Origin: Budorcas taxicolor
Taxonomy: Eukaryota > Chordata > Mammalia > Artiodactyla > Bovidae
Direction: 5' to 3'
NCBI RefSeq assembly: GCF_023091745.1
Contig: NC_068913.1
Coordinates: forward strand, 34,044,501-34,108,500
DNA: 64,000 nt
Shown here in pieces: positions 12,167-25,300 of the stretch; position 1 is the stretch's first letter; the number at the start of each line of letters is the position of its first letter. Position numbers and translations under genes: made by a program. The notes beneath the pieces were generated by a model that saw nothing but the letters and a program-made list of their open reading frames with translations, did no database searches and had not been told where the DNA came from.

Positions 12167-12675
12167 AATTAACTTTTACTTAAACTCAAATACAACATTT
12201 TTTTACAACATTTTTTTTTACACCAATTCAGTCTGTCTGGAAAGCCAATTTACAGAATTCATTCTCTAATACAGTAAGTACTAAAAAGTACTAAGAATAA
12301 TTATTGATATGAAAAGGTTTCTGTGCTCTGTAACTGTTGAAGTAGATTAAAAATATAAACCTTGATTGTACATATTTAATAAAAAATCATATTATACACT
12401 TAATAGTGGTGAATGTACTTTCATGTAAACTATACAATAAAGCTGACTTAAGGAAGAGCTAGAGGAATGATTGATCAATGGTATGAATCCCCATGACTGA
12501 ACAAAATGAAACTATCTAAAAGTCATATTTTAAACAGAATAAAAGACAATCCTAGATCATGGTTTGCATTTTATGTCTTTTTAGTTTCCTTTACTCCTCA
12601 GTCTTATCTTTCAGGACACTGGCATTTTTGAAGCATATAGTCATTTTACAGAATGCCTCTCAACTGGGAGTTACT
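12167..12675. other. Intergenic, nothing recognised
   Basis: AT-rich, unassigned. Confidence 0.4.
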
Positions 12676-12689
12676 TCTCCCATGATTAG

Positions 12690-12889
12690 GCTTCCCTGGT
12701 GGCTCAGAGGTTAAAGCGGCTGCCTGCAGTGCAGAAGACCTGGGTGCAATCCCTGGGTTGGGAAGATCCCCTGGAGAAGGAAATAGCAACCCACTCCAGT
12801 ACTCTTGCCTGGAGAATCCCATGGACAGAGGAGCCTGGTGCGCTACAGTCCATGGGGTCGCAGAGTTGGATACAACTGAGCGACTTCAC
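12690..12889 (+). mobile_element. Bov-tA SINE with perfect target duplication
   Basis: Flanked by an identical 14-bp TCTCCCATGATTAG at 12676-12689 and 12890-12903, so the insertion is intact and fairly recent. Confidence 0.93.
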
Positions 12890-12954
12890 TCTCCCATGAT
12901 TAGAGTCAAGTTATGTATATTTTGTGGACTGTCACAAAAGTGATATTGTCATTA

Positions 12955-13440
12955 GTGTTTCGTATCAGGAAGCACATGATGTCCATCAGTTCCATTACTG
13001 TGATGTTACCTTTGATCACTTGTTAAAAGATCTCTGCCAGGTTTCTCCAATATACAGTTAGAGTTGACTTTTGAACAACGTGAATTTGAATTGTACAGGT
13101 CCACTTTTATGTGGATAATTTTCCAGGAGTAAATACTACAGCACTACATGGTCCTGGTTGGCTGAATCCAAGGATACAGAGGAAGTGCAGATACAGAGAG
13201 TTAACTATAAACTGTACACAGACTAGCTTCTGTGTTGTTCAAGGGTCAACCGTACAAACTATTTCCCTTCGTAATTACCAATTATCTTCAGGGGAAAGAT
13301 TTTCAGACTCATTTTTCTCATTATTCCTCACACCTTTACTCTAGTTTTGGCATCCATTAAAGAGTCTTGCTTAATTATTACTATCATGGTTGCCAAATGG
13401 TAACGTACAGCTTCATTTTTCACATTTAGGTATCTAATCC
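12955..13440 (-). mobile_element. Old L1M-type LINE remnant, interrupted
   Basis: Antisense old L1-like text (e.g. CATGATGTCCATCAGTTCCA and TTTGGCATCCATTAAAGAGT) that resumes after the inner element at 13059-13258. Family by eye only. Confidence 0.45.
13059..13258. mobile_element. DNA-transposon-like remnant inside the L1M piece
   Basis: Starts GTTGACTTTTGAACAACGTG and ends TGTTGTTCAAGGGTCAACCG: complementary ends, consistent with terminal inverted repeats, possibly Tigger/MER2 type. Similar sequence recurs near 59.2 kb. Confidence 0.5.
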
Positions 13441-13444
13441 ACCT

Positions 13445-13910
13445 GTTCAGTTCAGTTCAGTTGCTCAGTCATGTCCAACTCTGCGACCCCATGGACTGCA
13501 GAAAGCCAGGCCTCCCTGACCATCACCAATTCCCGGAGGTTACCCAGACTCATGTCCATCAAGTTGGTGATGCCATCCAACCACCTCATCCTCTGTCATC
13601 CCCTTGTCCTCCCGCCTTCAATCTTTCCCAGGGTCAGGGTCTTTTCAAATGAGTCAGCTCTTCCCATCAGGTGGCCAAAGTATTGGAGTTTCAGCTTCAA
13701 CATCAGTCCTTCTAATGAAGGACTGATCTCCTTTAGGATGGACTGGTTGGATCTCTTTGCAGTCCAAGGTACCCTCAAGAGTTTCTCCAACAACACAGTT
13801 CTAAAGCATCAATCCTTTGGCACTCAGCTTTAATAGTCCAACTCTCACCTCCATACATGACTACTGGAAAAACCATAGCCTTGACTAGACAGACCTTTGT
13901 TGGCATTAAT
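13445..13910 (-). mobile_element. BovB LINE 3' end
   Basis: Antisense BovB beginning with the complement of the GAACT tail (GTTCAGTTCAGTTCAG) and truncated near 13910. Confidence 0.9.
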
Positions 13911-13938
13911 GTATAAGGCAAGGGTTTGTCTTCCAAAT

Positions 13939-14148
13939 GTGGGGTAGGTGGCTCAGACGGTAAAGAATCTGCCTGCAATGCAGGAGACCTGGGTTCAATC
14001 CCTGGGTCGGGAAGATCCCCTGGAGAAGGAAATGGCAACCCACTCCAGCATTCTTGCCTCGAAAATCCCACGGACGGAGGAGCCTAGCATGCTACAGTCC
14101 GCAGCGTCGCAATGAGTCGGACACAACTGAGCAACTTCACTTCACTTC
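13939..14148 (+). mobile_element. Bov-tA SINE
   Basis: Sense copy with perfect 11-bp target duplication GTCTTCCAAAT at 13928-13938 and 14149-14159. Confidence 0.9.
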
Positions 14149-14159
14149 GTCTTCCAAAT

Positions 14160-14831
14160 AGTCAATTTTACCATCTCTTAATTTTTCTACCAAAATGAAA
14201 TGTCATCTTTATGAATTCACCTATGTAGTTCAATCTATTCTAGATTCTATTCCTGTTTATTCATTCCTAGGTACATTCTTCCATCTGGTCCTTGGAATAA
14301 TTTCATCCACTCCTCCCAAACTGCCCATCTTATAGAGGTTATTATAAGCTGTTAACAGAACCCTTCCCCCTTTTGCATGTTTATACATACATATAAATTT
14401 TGTGTAAGGATTGCAATAGTTATACTACTAGGCCTTCCCATTCAATTATAATGGAGTAGGGATCCTTGTATACAAGACAACAAATGTTTTTGGTTTTCTT
14501 CATTTCTTCTTGAGTTTGTACCTATTAAATTTATATTAAAAAGTGAAAACCCTAAATAATTGAGAAACCAGATCATACAACCCATACTTTTAAAATTTAA
14601 ATTGTATTAGAAGTATATGCCTTCACAAGTAAATTTTTTAAGGAATACTTGTTAACAGTACTTGAAAATAAAATTCGTCCCTTTTTATGTTCCAAAAACC
14701 ATTTTCCATTGACTACTCTGCACTTGATTTTGTAAATATCAAATAGAATACTTCAATTATCTGACACTAGGGATGTTTTGGATAATTTAATTTTCAAGGT
14801 GACTTAAGCACCAATACTTTTGTTATATATA
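14160..14831. other. Intergenic, nothing recognised
   Basis: AT-rich, no convincing element. Confidence 0.4.
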
Positions 14832-14948
14832 TATTTTCTGGCCTGCACCATGTAGTTTGCAGAATTCTTAGTTCCCTGACCAGGGATAGAACCCTGGCCT
14901 CTGCAGTGAAAGCACTGAGTCCTAACCACTGGACTTCCACGGAAGTCC
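14832..14948 (-). mobile_element. CHR-type SINE
   Basis: Antisense, includes TCTTAGTTCCCTGACCAGGG and ends ACTTCCACGGAAGTCC. Confidence 0.8.
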
Positions 14949-15241
14949 ATAATTATTAAATTGCCTCTTCCTTTATTAAACAGATTAAAAGTGATTCTTA
15001 ATCCCTTTTTAGGGTCATCATGATTCAGCCTAGACTCCTTCTGTCATATATATCCCTTTTATACTTCAATTTTAACTTGATGGAAATTTTGGACTGGGAA
15101 TTTCATCAGTCCAAAAGCTCCACCAATGATTTCCGTTAACTCACTCATTTATATATGTATTTACTGGACACTTACTCCATCAGAATAACAGGTACTATAA
15201 TTATTACCTCATTGTTTACAAATGTGTTGACAAAGAGAAAC

Positions 15242-15292
15242 CTGGCAGGCTACAGTCCATGGGGTCACAAGGATTGGATGCAACTAAACAAA
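15242..15292 (+). mobile_element. Bov-tA 3' fragment
   Basis: About 50 bp matching the SINE 3' part (GGCAGGCTACAGTCCATGGG). No head is present. Confidence 0.6.
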
Positions 15293-15463
15293 TTATACAT
15301 AAAATTTACCATTTTTAAGTGCAGAGATCTGTGGCATGAGCATGTTCATTGTTACACAACCACCTTCAACTTTTTCATCTTCTGCAATGGAAATTCTATT
15401 TAAGTTAAACTCCCTACTCAACCCTTTATTTGTCCTTTTAATTTTTCCTAATTAAAGTGATCA

Positions 15464-15613
15464 CACAGGGATGATCCAGAGAGATGATATGGGGTGGGAG
15501 GGGGGTTCAGGATTGGGAACTCATGTACACCCGTGGTGGATTCATGTCAATGTATGGCAAAACCAATACAGTATTGTAAAGTAAAACAAAGTAAAAATAA
15601 AAATTAAAAAAAA
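15464..15613 (+). mobile_element. 5'-truncated L1 insertion with poly(A) and target duplication
   Basis: About 150 bp of L1 3' end (GGGTTCAGGATTGGGAACTC) closing in an A-rich tail, flanked by AAAGTGATCA at 15454-15463 and 15614-15623. Looks young. Confidence 0.85.
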
Positions 15614-15897
15614 AAAGTGATCAGAGCCACATTTGATGCTCTGAAGCTGTCACACTTCAATTACCCATGTGTCCCAGTTTACTTTTGAGGGAACAGTAGG
15701 ATTAGGCCCTCTCTTTTAAGAGTCTCAATTTTTCCAAGTTTGTCAACTTTATTCCCAACTCATTGTTAAAGGATGTTGCCAGTTACATTCCCTATATCAA
15801 GGAAGTATCCTCTCAAATTTACAAAGCAGTAATTGTAGCAGTCTGAAAATCATGTCCTGAAAATCTATTTCTGGATTAAATTACCATCAGAGAGATA

Positions 15898-16255
15898 CAA
15901 CAGTCCCCCCTTTCACTTTGTAGTTTTAATTATCTAAAGTTGACCAAATAATCCAAAAATATTAAAAATTCCAGAAACAATTCATAAGTTTTAAATTGTA
16001 AGCCACTCTGAGTGATGAACTCTTGCACCATCCTGCTTCATCCTTCTTAGGGTCTCCAACCATCAGCATCATCGTAAATCCAAGATCCAGCATCACCTGG
16101 AGCACATGATCCTCCTTCTGACATATTATCAGGTCGACTGTAACCTAACAATGCCATTCATTCACCTCACTTAATTCATCACATGGGCATTGTATCATCT
16201 CACATTATTGCAAGTTTGAGAATGCATTCATGCACCTTTATTACAGTATGTATGT
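15898..16255 (-). mobile_element. Tigger/MER2-type DNA transposon remnant (tentative)
   Basis: Starts CAGTCCCCCCTTTCACTTTG and contains antisense phrases such as TTCACCTCACTTAATTCATC typical of Tigger-like elements. Confidence 0.5.
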
Positions 16256-16267
16256 AGGTGTGTATAA

Positions 16268-16377
16268 TTTTTTTTTGGCCGCACTGTGTGGTTTGTGGAA
16301 ATCTTAGTTCCTCCACCAGAGACTGAACTTGGGCCCTCAGCAGTCAGTGGAGTCCTAACCAATGGACTGACAGGGTA
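16268..16377 (-). mobile_element. CHR-type SINE
   Basis: Antisense, TTTTTGGCCGCACTGTGTGG head of the reverse copy and GGACTGACAGGG end. Confidence 0.75.
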
Positions 16378-16459
16378 TTGTATTCTCTACATACTGTGTC
16401 TTTAATCATGTTCAATATCTCTTTATGTGGCTATTAATTCTCTTCCACATTTTGGCTAA

Positions 16460-16620
16460 CGTTTTATTTTTTTGAAACGTACACTTTTATTGAAGCATAT
16501 TTGATTTATACTATTTTGTTATTTTCATGTATACAGCAAAGTGATTCTCTTTACATGTTATACATATATATGTGCATACACTTTTACTTTTTGATGATAC
16601 ATATATTTTAAAAGTATTCC
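16460..16620 (-). mobile_element. L1 3' fragment
   Basis: Antisense L1 phrases (GTATACAGCAAAGTGATTCT) like those near 38.3 and 46.5 kb. Confidence 0.6.
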
Positions 16621-17196
16621 CGCAGTCAACAAGTTAATGTTCTCATTCATTAGGGCAATGATTTCCAGTCTTTAAATAACCCGGCTTAAAGAACAAAATT
16701 CCTGTAGGGACCAACAAGAGAGAGCTTTATTCACTAAGACAGCCCTTAGTGGCAAGTTAGCTTTTTAAAAAAGATATCTGTGGTACTTGGATTCCATAGA
16801 TCTCACTGAGCTAGCATACAGATCATAATAATCTAATTTTATTCCCATTGCTTTGAGGGAGAAAGCAAAGGAGGCTCATGTTCCTATACTTTTTCTTAAA
16901 GGTCACCTGAAAAATCATCCACCTCTTCATTCGCACAGCCTCCCCTTTCATTACACTAGTTATTTAAATGTGTTTCCCCATTAGAATGTGCGCTTCTTGA
17001 AGAAATAAACCATACTATTTATCTTTTCTTCAACACGGAATACTATCAATATTGGTAGTTGACCAAAAAAGGGAGGAAAGAAAAGGGTTTTTCAAGAAGA
17101 GACACAGATTATACATTTAGGTGCATGCAAAAGTACTAGGAAAAAGGAAATCCAAATTTATCCAGTTAGATCTTCCCACTGTGCCACAATAAAGAG

Positions 17197-18046
17197 AGTC
17201 CCATTTTCAAAGAAATTAACTTTTATTTGAAAGAAGACTACCCCCCCCCCAACGACTTCTAAGAACTCTATACAAACAGCCTGCCTAAACCATTGTCCCA
17301 ATACCAAAATTTCTAATAGCAATTATACAATTGCTCTAAGTAATAAATAATAAAGGCTGTCCTTCACTGATTAATAAATTCAACACAAAAATCACACTTT
17401 ACGTTTTTAAGTTTCAACAAATGTATTTTAAATACAACATGTTTTATAGGAGTCCACAAGCTTTTCATTTCTAAAAAAAGAAGTAATTTTTAGGGTTCAA
17501 AAATTATGTTCTTCAAAAGAAATGACCAAGTAAGTATTTTCTTCTATAGCTTCAAACTTTCTATACTTAACTATTTGACTGTTCCATGCCACCCCAGACA
17601 AACTTGACCTGACTGAACTACTACTAACTTCCCCAAAAGAAAGTTAAAAAAGGAGTTTGTAGTAAATGCAGACCTCTAATACAATGTCTAATACAATATC
17701 TAACACAAAAGAAGCTTTAAAAAGATCATTTCTTTCCTCATTTTGATAAGCTAGGAGTGAATTTTCCATGAAAGCAAAAAACAAACAAAAAAATCATTTA
17801 CAAAGCATAACACGGGGGGGTTCCTTTTTTACTCAAGATGTTTAACTACTCAAAAATGACAATTACATCTTTAAGAATATAATAAAAGGGGTGGAAAATA
17901 GCAATACAATTGACAAAGTGGAGATGCTAAACAAACCAAAGATTTTTTAAGGGTTCTTTTTGAGGAGGAGAAAGGATTAGAAGCTTGGGGAAATCCAGAA
18001 TTAAAAAAAGAGAAAAAGATGTCCTCAACTGCAACTGCTCTGCTTA
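17197..18046 (-). other. TRA2A: TRA2A 3' untranslated region
   Basis: About 850 nt of AT-rich sequence after the stop codon, without recognisable repeats. In the transcript sense it contains a C7 run (17814-17820) and a G10 run (17243-17252) close to the poly(A) signal. The end is inferred from the signal at 17222-17227, not from transcript data. Confidence 0.7.
17222..17227 (-). terminator. Candidate TRA2A poly(A) signal AATAAA
   Basis: A minus-strand AATAAA in an AAATAAAA context, about 820 nt after the TRA2A stop. Cleavage would fall near 17195-17210. Another minus-strand AATAAA near 16727-16732 could serve a longer form. Confidence 0.65.
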
Positions 18047-18057
18047 TTAATAGCGTC
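18047..18057 (-). CDS. TRA2A: TRA2A coding exon 8 (last codons)
   Basis: Terminal exon starting after acceptor TTTTGCAG. It completes one Arg codon, then Arg-Tyr and TAA at 18049-18047, giving the SPRRY carboxy end shared by TRA2 proteins. Confidence 0.94.
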
Positions 18058-19335
18058 CTGCAAAAGAGTAAAAAAAAAAAAGTCAAATGACAATTACAGT
18101 TTCACTTGCCTAATATTTTCCCAACTATTTACAGTCACTATACACCCTAATTTTCTAAAATAAGCCATTAGTTACAAATTTGGTTCTTAATGTGACAAAA
18201 GCAAAAGTATACATACTTGGGCTGTAGGATCGAGATCTTGATCGTGATCTGTATCGACTATAATAAGGAGAAGGTGATCTTCTTCTGTAGGAGATAAAAG
18301 ATTACTTAGCAAAGCACATAATCACTACACTGAAGCAGATAAAAACAAAAATTTCATCATTCAAACTAGTAGCAGATCTAAGATAAGCTATTAATTTTTC
18401 AATGCACCAACTATACAAGGTGAGTATTGGCCGATACAAATGCACATGCCTCTGCACTGCAATTAGAGTATCAACCACTGGACTGCCAGGGAAGTCCCAT
18501 AGTTCACTCATTTTTATCAATACATATTAACTTAAAAGTGCCCATACTACTATTATCATCTAATTCAGAACAGAAATTGTAAGTTACAACATTACCTGTA
18601 CCGGTAATCATAGTCTTCATATCTGTCGTACCCACGATCATATCCTCGATCATAGTAAGAATCTCGACGTCTGCCACCTCCCCCACCTCCACCACCGCCG
18701 CCACCGCCACCACCACCACTGCTGTAGAAAAAGGTGCAAATTCCACATCAACAGGAATGATTATTTGCTATCATTTAATACAAACAGATGCTTAAATAAA
18801 ATGGAAGAAGCTAAGAGAGAAACAATAACCCTTTCATGCCAGTTACTTCAATGTCTTACTTTGTTGACTCCTATGGTATTCTGCTTGATATTTATTATAC
18901 TGAAGTCCAGCACTAAAGGTTAAGGTCTGGTGTTCAAACATCTATCAGTGAATTTAAATTGTAAACCCTCTTTTCCTTGTTGTTTTCCTAACTCTTAATC
19001 ATATGGACATTATTTTCACTTTAGTTTTCAGTGGGCTCTCCTTGTCAAATCCTTTTTTCTCCCAAGAGGCTTCACATTAAATGAAAGCCTATATTCCTTC
19101 TTTCACTCTCTGCTTTTAATATATTAAAAAACTTTTTCCTACACACAGAGGCTTCCAAGGTCACATAAATAGAACGAGAAGTATTTAAAAGCATACTTTT
19201 AATAATTTAATACATTTTTAATACATACATTTAATAATTTTTCTATTGTATACAAGAAAAGAGCTAGGAATGCACTTCAACTAGTTTTAATGTCCCCTTG
19301 CTCAAATATACATATAAAAAATTAAAGTGATTCAA

Positions 19336-19367
<32 letters not shown>

Positions 19368-22300
19368 AAATAACTTTCAATTCTAATTACAAGGGAAAAA
19401 AGTTTTATCTTTTGATTAACCAAAGATGTATACACATTTCTGGTGGCTTTCTGACTCTTAAAATTCAGCTTAGGAAACTCAAAATCTTACTGAGTTGGTC
19501 TGCCCATGTATATGCCTGGTGTTGGTGTGTGTGCTCTCTTGGTGATAGAATAATCCACCCGAATTCTTCTACCATCCAGTTCCATTCCATTTGCCCTTTC
19601 CATAGCCTATAAAAGAGAACAGGCACAGAAAGTCATGCATAATTTACCAAGGGGAAACTTTCAAAACTGAAAATTTGGTAAACATTTCTTTCAAGTAAAA
19701 ACAGCAAGGACTTGACATCTTAATTCCTGCTATATGCCTGTCAATAATAATGAATTTTCAATGTACACAAGAACACTTCCGCAGGCTTGTGTTAAAAGTT
19801 ACAAAGAAGCAACCACAGAACCTGCAGAATTCTGAGGCTTCAGAATCTAGCTTCAGTCTGAGCAGTTCAAAGCAGAAAGTGCTTTTCAGTGAACAGGTCT
19901 AAACTAGTCAAGCCATTCCTTAAATAACATACTGCCACCTAGTGAGCTTCAAATACAAAGGAACTTTCTCATCTGCCACCAAGATTATACCTGTGCTCAT
20001 ATTCCCTATCATTCTGCCCTTTGGTACTAGTACTAATAAAAGCATTAATAAATCAACCACTTTAACATTTTAAGAAGCATTTTGAAACTAAGTGAAGCTG
20101 TCATTTCCATTTTACCTCACTCAGAAATAAACCTAAGGAGCAGGGGTGTCAAAAGGCAGGGCAAACAAGCTTCATATTTACACAAATTTTAACTGTGATA
20201 TTGTCTGCACTTTTACTTCAGGTCAGATATCCTGGTATTTCTAAATTTACACCTTTATCCTTTATTGAGAACAGGAAAAAACAAAACACAAATATGCAAC
20301 AATAAAAAACCACTAGTGTCTATCAGTATATGTCTATCATATAAATGCCTTCAACTGAGAGCATTATTTTGTTAGACTTATCCAGGTTTTTCAACGACAC
20401 TACCACTGACATTTGGCAGTGGTTAATTCTGTGTTGTCGGTGGCTATCCTGTGCATTGTAGGATGTTTAATATCACCCTGCTTTACAAACAACAGATGTC
20501 AACAGCATCTATTACTGTTGAAAGATATGCTTTTAATATGACTATTTATACTATAACCAAACACTATTGATACAAAAAGCAATTATGACCTACACCCAAC
20601 TACTGTCACATATAAAATGGTACAAAAAAGACAAGCCAGTAACCTTCTGTTCTTTAACAAATGAGCTTCAAAAATTCCTTAAAATGGAATTTTCAATTCA
20701 ATCACCATGAACTTTTGAAGGCAAGCCTACTGCTTCCCCTACAATCCATTACCTAGTACATTACAACAACACTATTTAAAATCTCTGACATTGACTGGGA
20801 TCATTCTGTTAGGCATATTAAGGGCACTAAACAAAAATGAAAAGGTATCAACTCTTTCCATTATAGAACAGAATGACAGATGAATATTAAAAGAATAGAA
20901 AAACAGAGCTCTGCATAGACAGGGAGATAATCAGACAAAAAAATTAAACATTGATTAAACCTAAACACAATTTTTTAAAAGTCAATGTAATCATTTGCTT
21001 AGAGCACGAATAAGGCTTTTTCAAAAGAGAACAGTTATATACACTTCATCTTTTCCATGTAACTCATAAACTACTTCACAAGGCCAGATTTTAATCAGGA
21101 TATGCCTATACGCATTTTAGCTGGAAAGTGAAACTGAACATTCCAATTTTAACACTAACAGGCAGAGTTTAAACTATGTCAGAGAATTAAAGAGCACATA
21201 ATGTTTATGGAACTGGAAATTTATTAATCAACTTTCAAAAGTTAACTCAATACTAAATAACGCACATCAGAAATTTTTCAAAGTGTCAAAAATAATTACA
21301 AAAAATTACCTCCTTTGAGTCATCTATTCTCTCGAAATAAACAAAAGCAAATCCCCGTGACCGTCCAGTTCGCTGGTCATAAACCACATTGACACCACTC
21401 AACGGTCCATATCGAGAAAATACTTCTCGAAGATCTCTCTCTGTTGTGTACAAACTGAGGCCAAACACTCCTAGACAAGTATTGGGATCAGGATTTGCCT
21501 GTTGAATAAAGATGTTATTTAAGCTCTAAATAAAAAAAAAAAAAAAACACAACAAACATCAGAAATACTTCTGCTTAGGGCACTTTACTCAATACACAAA
21601 ATCACTTGGAAACAAGAGTTTAAAAGGAAAAAACCAGATGAGCTATATTTTACAGTTCATAGTACACTCAAGCCTTCTCTAGAATATACTTCAGGTTATA
21701 GACTGAATAAAAACGTCCCTAATTCACTAGTCCAGCAATTTTCAGAATACTAAGAATTTATCTTTAATGTCTATTTCTAGTTTATTCAAATGTTTTATAT
21801 CCCCTATAGATCTGTACTCAACCTGACTTCATCTGCAATTGCTAATTAGACTCCCCTCTTCTATTTTCACTCTTTAGCAAGGGTATTCTTTCCAGATTTG
21901 AAAAATTAATGTGCTGATTTCAAAACACCATTAAATAATAGCAGACTCCATCACCGTTAAATAGAATCAAACCTCAACGTCACATATCCAAGACTCAATA
22001 ATAAGGTAACCTGTCTCACGGAAAGGTTAACTGCGTTATTAATGCACTGAGGAACTTTGCATATTGCTCAATATAAGTGTTAGCTTGGTATTTCCTTGCT
22101 ACCCTCTTCCCATGGTGAAACTTTTAATCTCAATATTTTCAAGTTAGCTTTTTATTTCAATTCTTGCAACATGTTTTCCCCCAAATTTCTTTTAATGATT
22201 CAAAAGTCAAGAAAAGAAAATATACTTGAATGAATATAAACAATATTCATATAGCAAAGGATGTTTCTGGAGTACCACTTTTAAACAGTGCTCTAGCTCT

Positions 22301-25300
22301 TACAAAAGCAAGATTTTATACTATGACTAAAGACACAGGAAACACATAAAAGGTTTTCATTAACTTAAAAAACCATATACCCTGCTGCCTGTATGTCTTC
22401 TCCGGTTAGACATTGGAGAATGACTTCGGCTCCTTCGACGTCGGTATTCTGGTGTATATGACCTACTTCGAGATCGTCTCCTATGAGAGTGAGAATGGGA
22501 TCTGGATCGACTGTAACGTCTATGAGAATGCCTCCTTGACCTCGACCTTTGAGAGAAATAAATTTAGGTAAAAATACTGAAACAAAATGGCTAACGCTGT
22601 TAGAAATAAAAAACAAATGGACACCAGCTGAAGGCTCTCTGGACAAAACCAGATTAGTCATTAATTTAATCATCAAATACTTGAGACACTGCCTGCTCAC
22701 CATTATAAGCTGCTTTGTATTAATAACATACCACTGAGCCTCATTCCATGTTTGGTTTGAGCGCTCCCTATTTGTAAACTGTCTTTTTTGGTATGTGCAC
22801 AGTAAATTTTTACAAATTTTGTTAGTGATTCACCCACTTTACTTTAGCTTTCTGAACTTTTGACAATTCCGAGGACCTATACATATATCCCTGCTTGTTT
22901 TCAGCTTGCTTATCCTTTTAGAGGAAAAAGTATTCTTCCTCTTATAGACTACATCTCCTTTTTTCTAGTTAACTCTTTTCACCTTACCTTACAAACATGT
23001 TAAGGCTCCACCTTCTTTAAAAAGAAAGATATCAACTAGCACTAGAAAGAAAATTATTTAATACTCTACAACATGGATAAACCTTGAGGACATTATGGCA
23101 AGTGAAATAAACCAGTTATAAGAAGACAAATACTGTTATTTCACTTAGATGAGATACTTAAGAGTAGTCAAAATCATATAGACAGAAAGAAAGATGGTGG
23201 TTTGTCAGTGGCTGGAAGGGGAGGAGAATAAGAGTCCTTGTTTAACTCACAGTTTCAGTTTTACAAGATAAAAAGAATTATGGAGATGGATGGCTGTGAT
23301 GAATGTACAGCAATATGAATGCATTTAATACCATACTCTTAAAATGGAAAAAAAAAAAGACATAAACAAACCACCAACCAACTACCATCACAATAAAATT
23401 GTTTGAGTCTTATTACCTTTTCAGTATAGTCCTATATTCCCTTCATGGTTAAGTATCATTTCCTCTCCAGTCTTTCCTTAGCCTGCTGCAATCTAGCACC
23501 TGCTAAATTAACTCATCACAACCTAAACTGCCCCCCTAATCTAACAGTCCTCATGTTTAATGGTCTTCATTTTTTCAAACCTTCTACAGTATCTCACCAA
23601 TTTTTCTACTGCTGATTCCCTAGTTCATCTATTGTTTGATTATTTCCAATTACTCACATTCTTTTCATTGCAAAGAAAATGGAATTTCTTATTACTATTC
23701 ATCTGATCCATCCTTAAATACCCAGACTAGTAGTGATGACAGTCATACAAAATAACTTCTATGAGGCATTCAATAAATATTATAAATGCTAAGGGCCGGA
23801 AAATTTAAACAATAAAGCTGGGAGATTTTACTAGGTAGGCAGGGGAAAAGTGTTCTAGGAATACCAAGAGCAAAGGTTCCTTGGCAAACAGTTCCAAGTT
23901 GGAATGAAAACAATAACATGAATGGCCTACTATCCAAAATAAATTAATCATGGGGAGGTGGGGTAGAACAAGAAAACACTTGTATCCATATAGGAACACT
24001 GAACAGGGTTTTCTATTTTCCTTAGCATTAATTTATAGTTTCAATTTAAAAAATAAAAAATATTAATAAAACTAGTTGTTACATAAAATACCAACTGTTA
24101 CATTTAAATGTGTTGGTCGTAGGTATGGAGGGCTGACTGTACTATGCCATTTTACATAAGGGACTTGAGCCTCTGAGAGGGGCTTCCCAGGTGGTGCTAG
24201 TGGTGAAGAACACACGCAGGAGACTCAAGAGACAAGGGTTCACTCCCTGGGTCTGGAAGCTCCCTTGGAGGAGGAAATGGCAACCCACTTCAGTATTCTT
24301 GCCTGGAGAATCCCACAGACAGAGGAGCCTGGTGGGCTACAGTCCATAGGGTTGACTAGAGTCAGACATGACTGAAATGATTTAGCATGCACCCACGAGC
24401 ATCTAAGAATCTGGCATCCACAGGAGAACCAATCCTGCCCCTTGCCAACAGATACTGAAGGAAGACTAAAGCAATGAAAAGTGACATGAGTGCCTATCCT
24501 TTCTCTAAGTCAGACAGTGATAAATATCATGAAAAAAAAAAAAAAAGAGTAAGGGAATAGTGTGTGTGCACTGGTATTTAATGTTCTCCAGTGGTACAGG
24601 AGCATAAAACTGAATCAAGTGATGATTTGAGAATATCATGAGGGAAGAATACTCTAGGCTGAGAGTAGCAACCACAAAAGTCCTAAAATGAAATTATGCT
24701 CACTTCTGTTTCCACACCCGAACTCTATGGAGCACAATTCTGCACATGTGGATTCAGTTAAATATGTAGAGTGGTTAGCAAATCAAGCGCTAGGCTGGAT
24801 CCTGGATACAAGAGAGAAAAAGAACTAACTGTAGACTACAAGAAAAGTACAGCCTTCGATTCTTATTTCATGTCCCCCTGCAAGCATACACTATTCAGAG
24901 ACATAAACTATGTCTTTTAATCAAGAAATTACAATGACTTATCAAAATAAAAATAACTGTCCAGATTGCTTTTAACTGTTCCTCCCACCACTCCACAACA
25001 GTACACCTGAGATCTCTGAAACAGTGAACCCTGCAATGGCTCACTAGTCTTTGTTGTAATCAGGGGAAGCGGCTGAACTCTGAATCACTCTAGCGCCACT
25101 TTCCAACAATTTATCTGATCAGACCATCAGAGTTCCCTCCTGGACCTAATGAGTCAAAATCTTCAGTTAAAGAATGCAGCTGTAATGTGAAACTTGGAAA
25201 AGCTCAAATCATTCTGATAACCAGTACCACGTACATATATCAACCTTTTCTGCATTAAATTGTATGCCAAGTCTCCAATGGAAAAAATTATCTTTTTGTT

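Noticed and set aside
12690..12889. tRNA-like sequences in the SINEs
   Set aside because: Bov-tA and CHR heads derive from tRNA-Glu but lack an intact cloverleaf; they are SINE parts, not tRNA genes.
17341..17352. Plus-strand AATAAA cluster as a poly(A) signal
   Set aside because: It is on the strand opposite to TRA2A and inside its 3'UTR; no plus-strand gene ends here.
18504..18746. 80-codon minus frame with valine/alanine repeats
   Set aside because: It is the glycine-run exon of TRA2A read in the wrong frame.
22365..22703. 112-codon minus frame across TRA2A exon 3
   Set aside because: It reads the RS1 exon in a shifted frame and runs through both splice sites; the true frame gives the RS domain.
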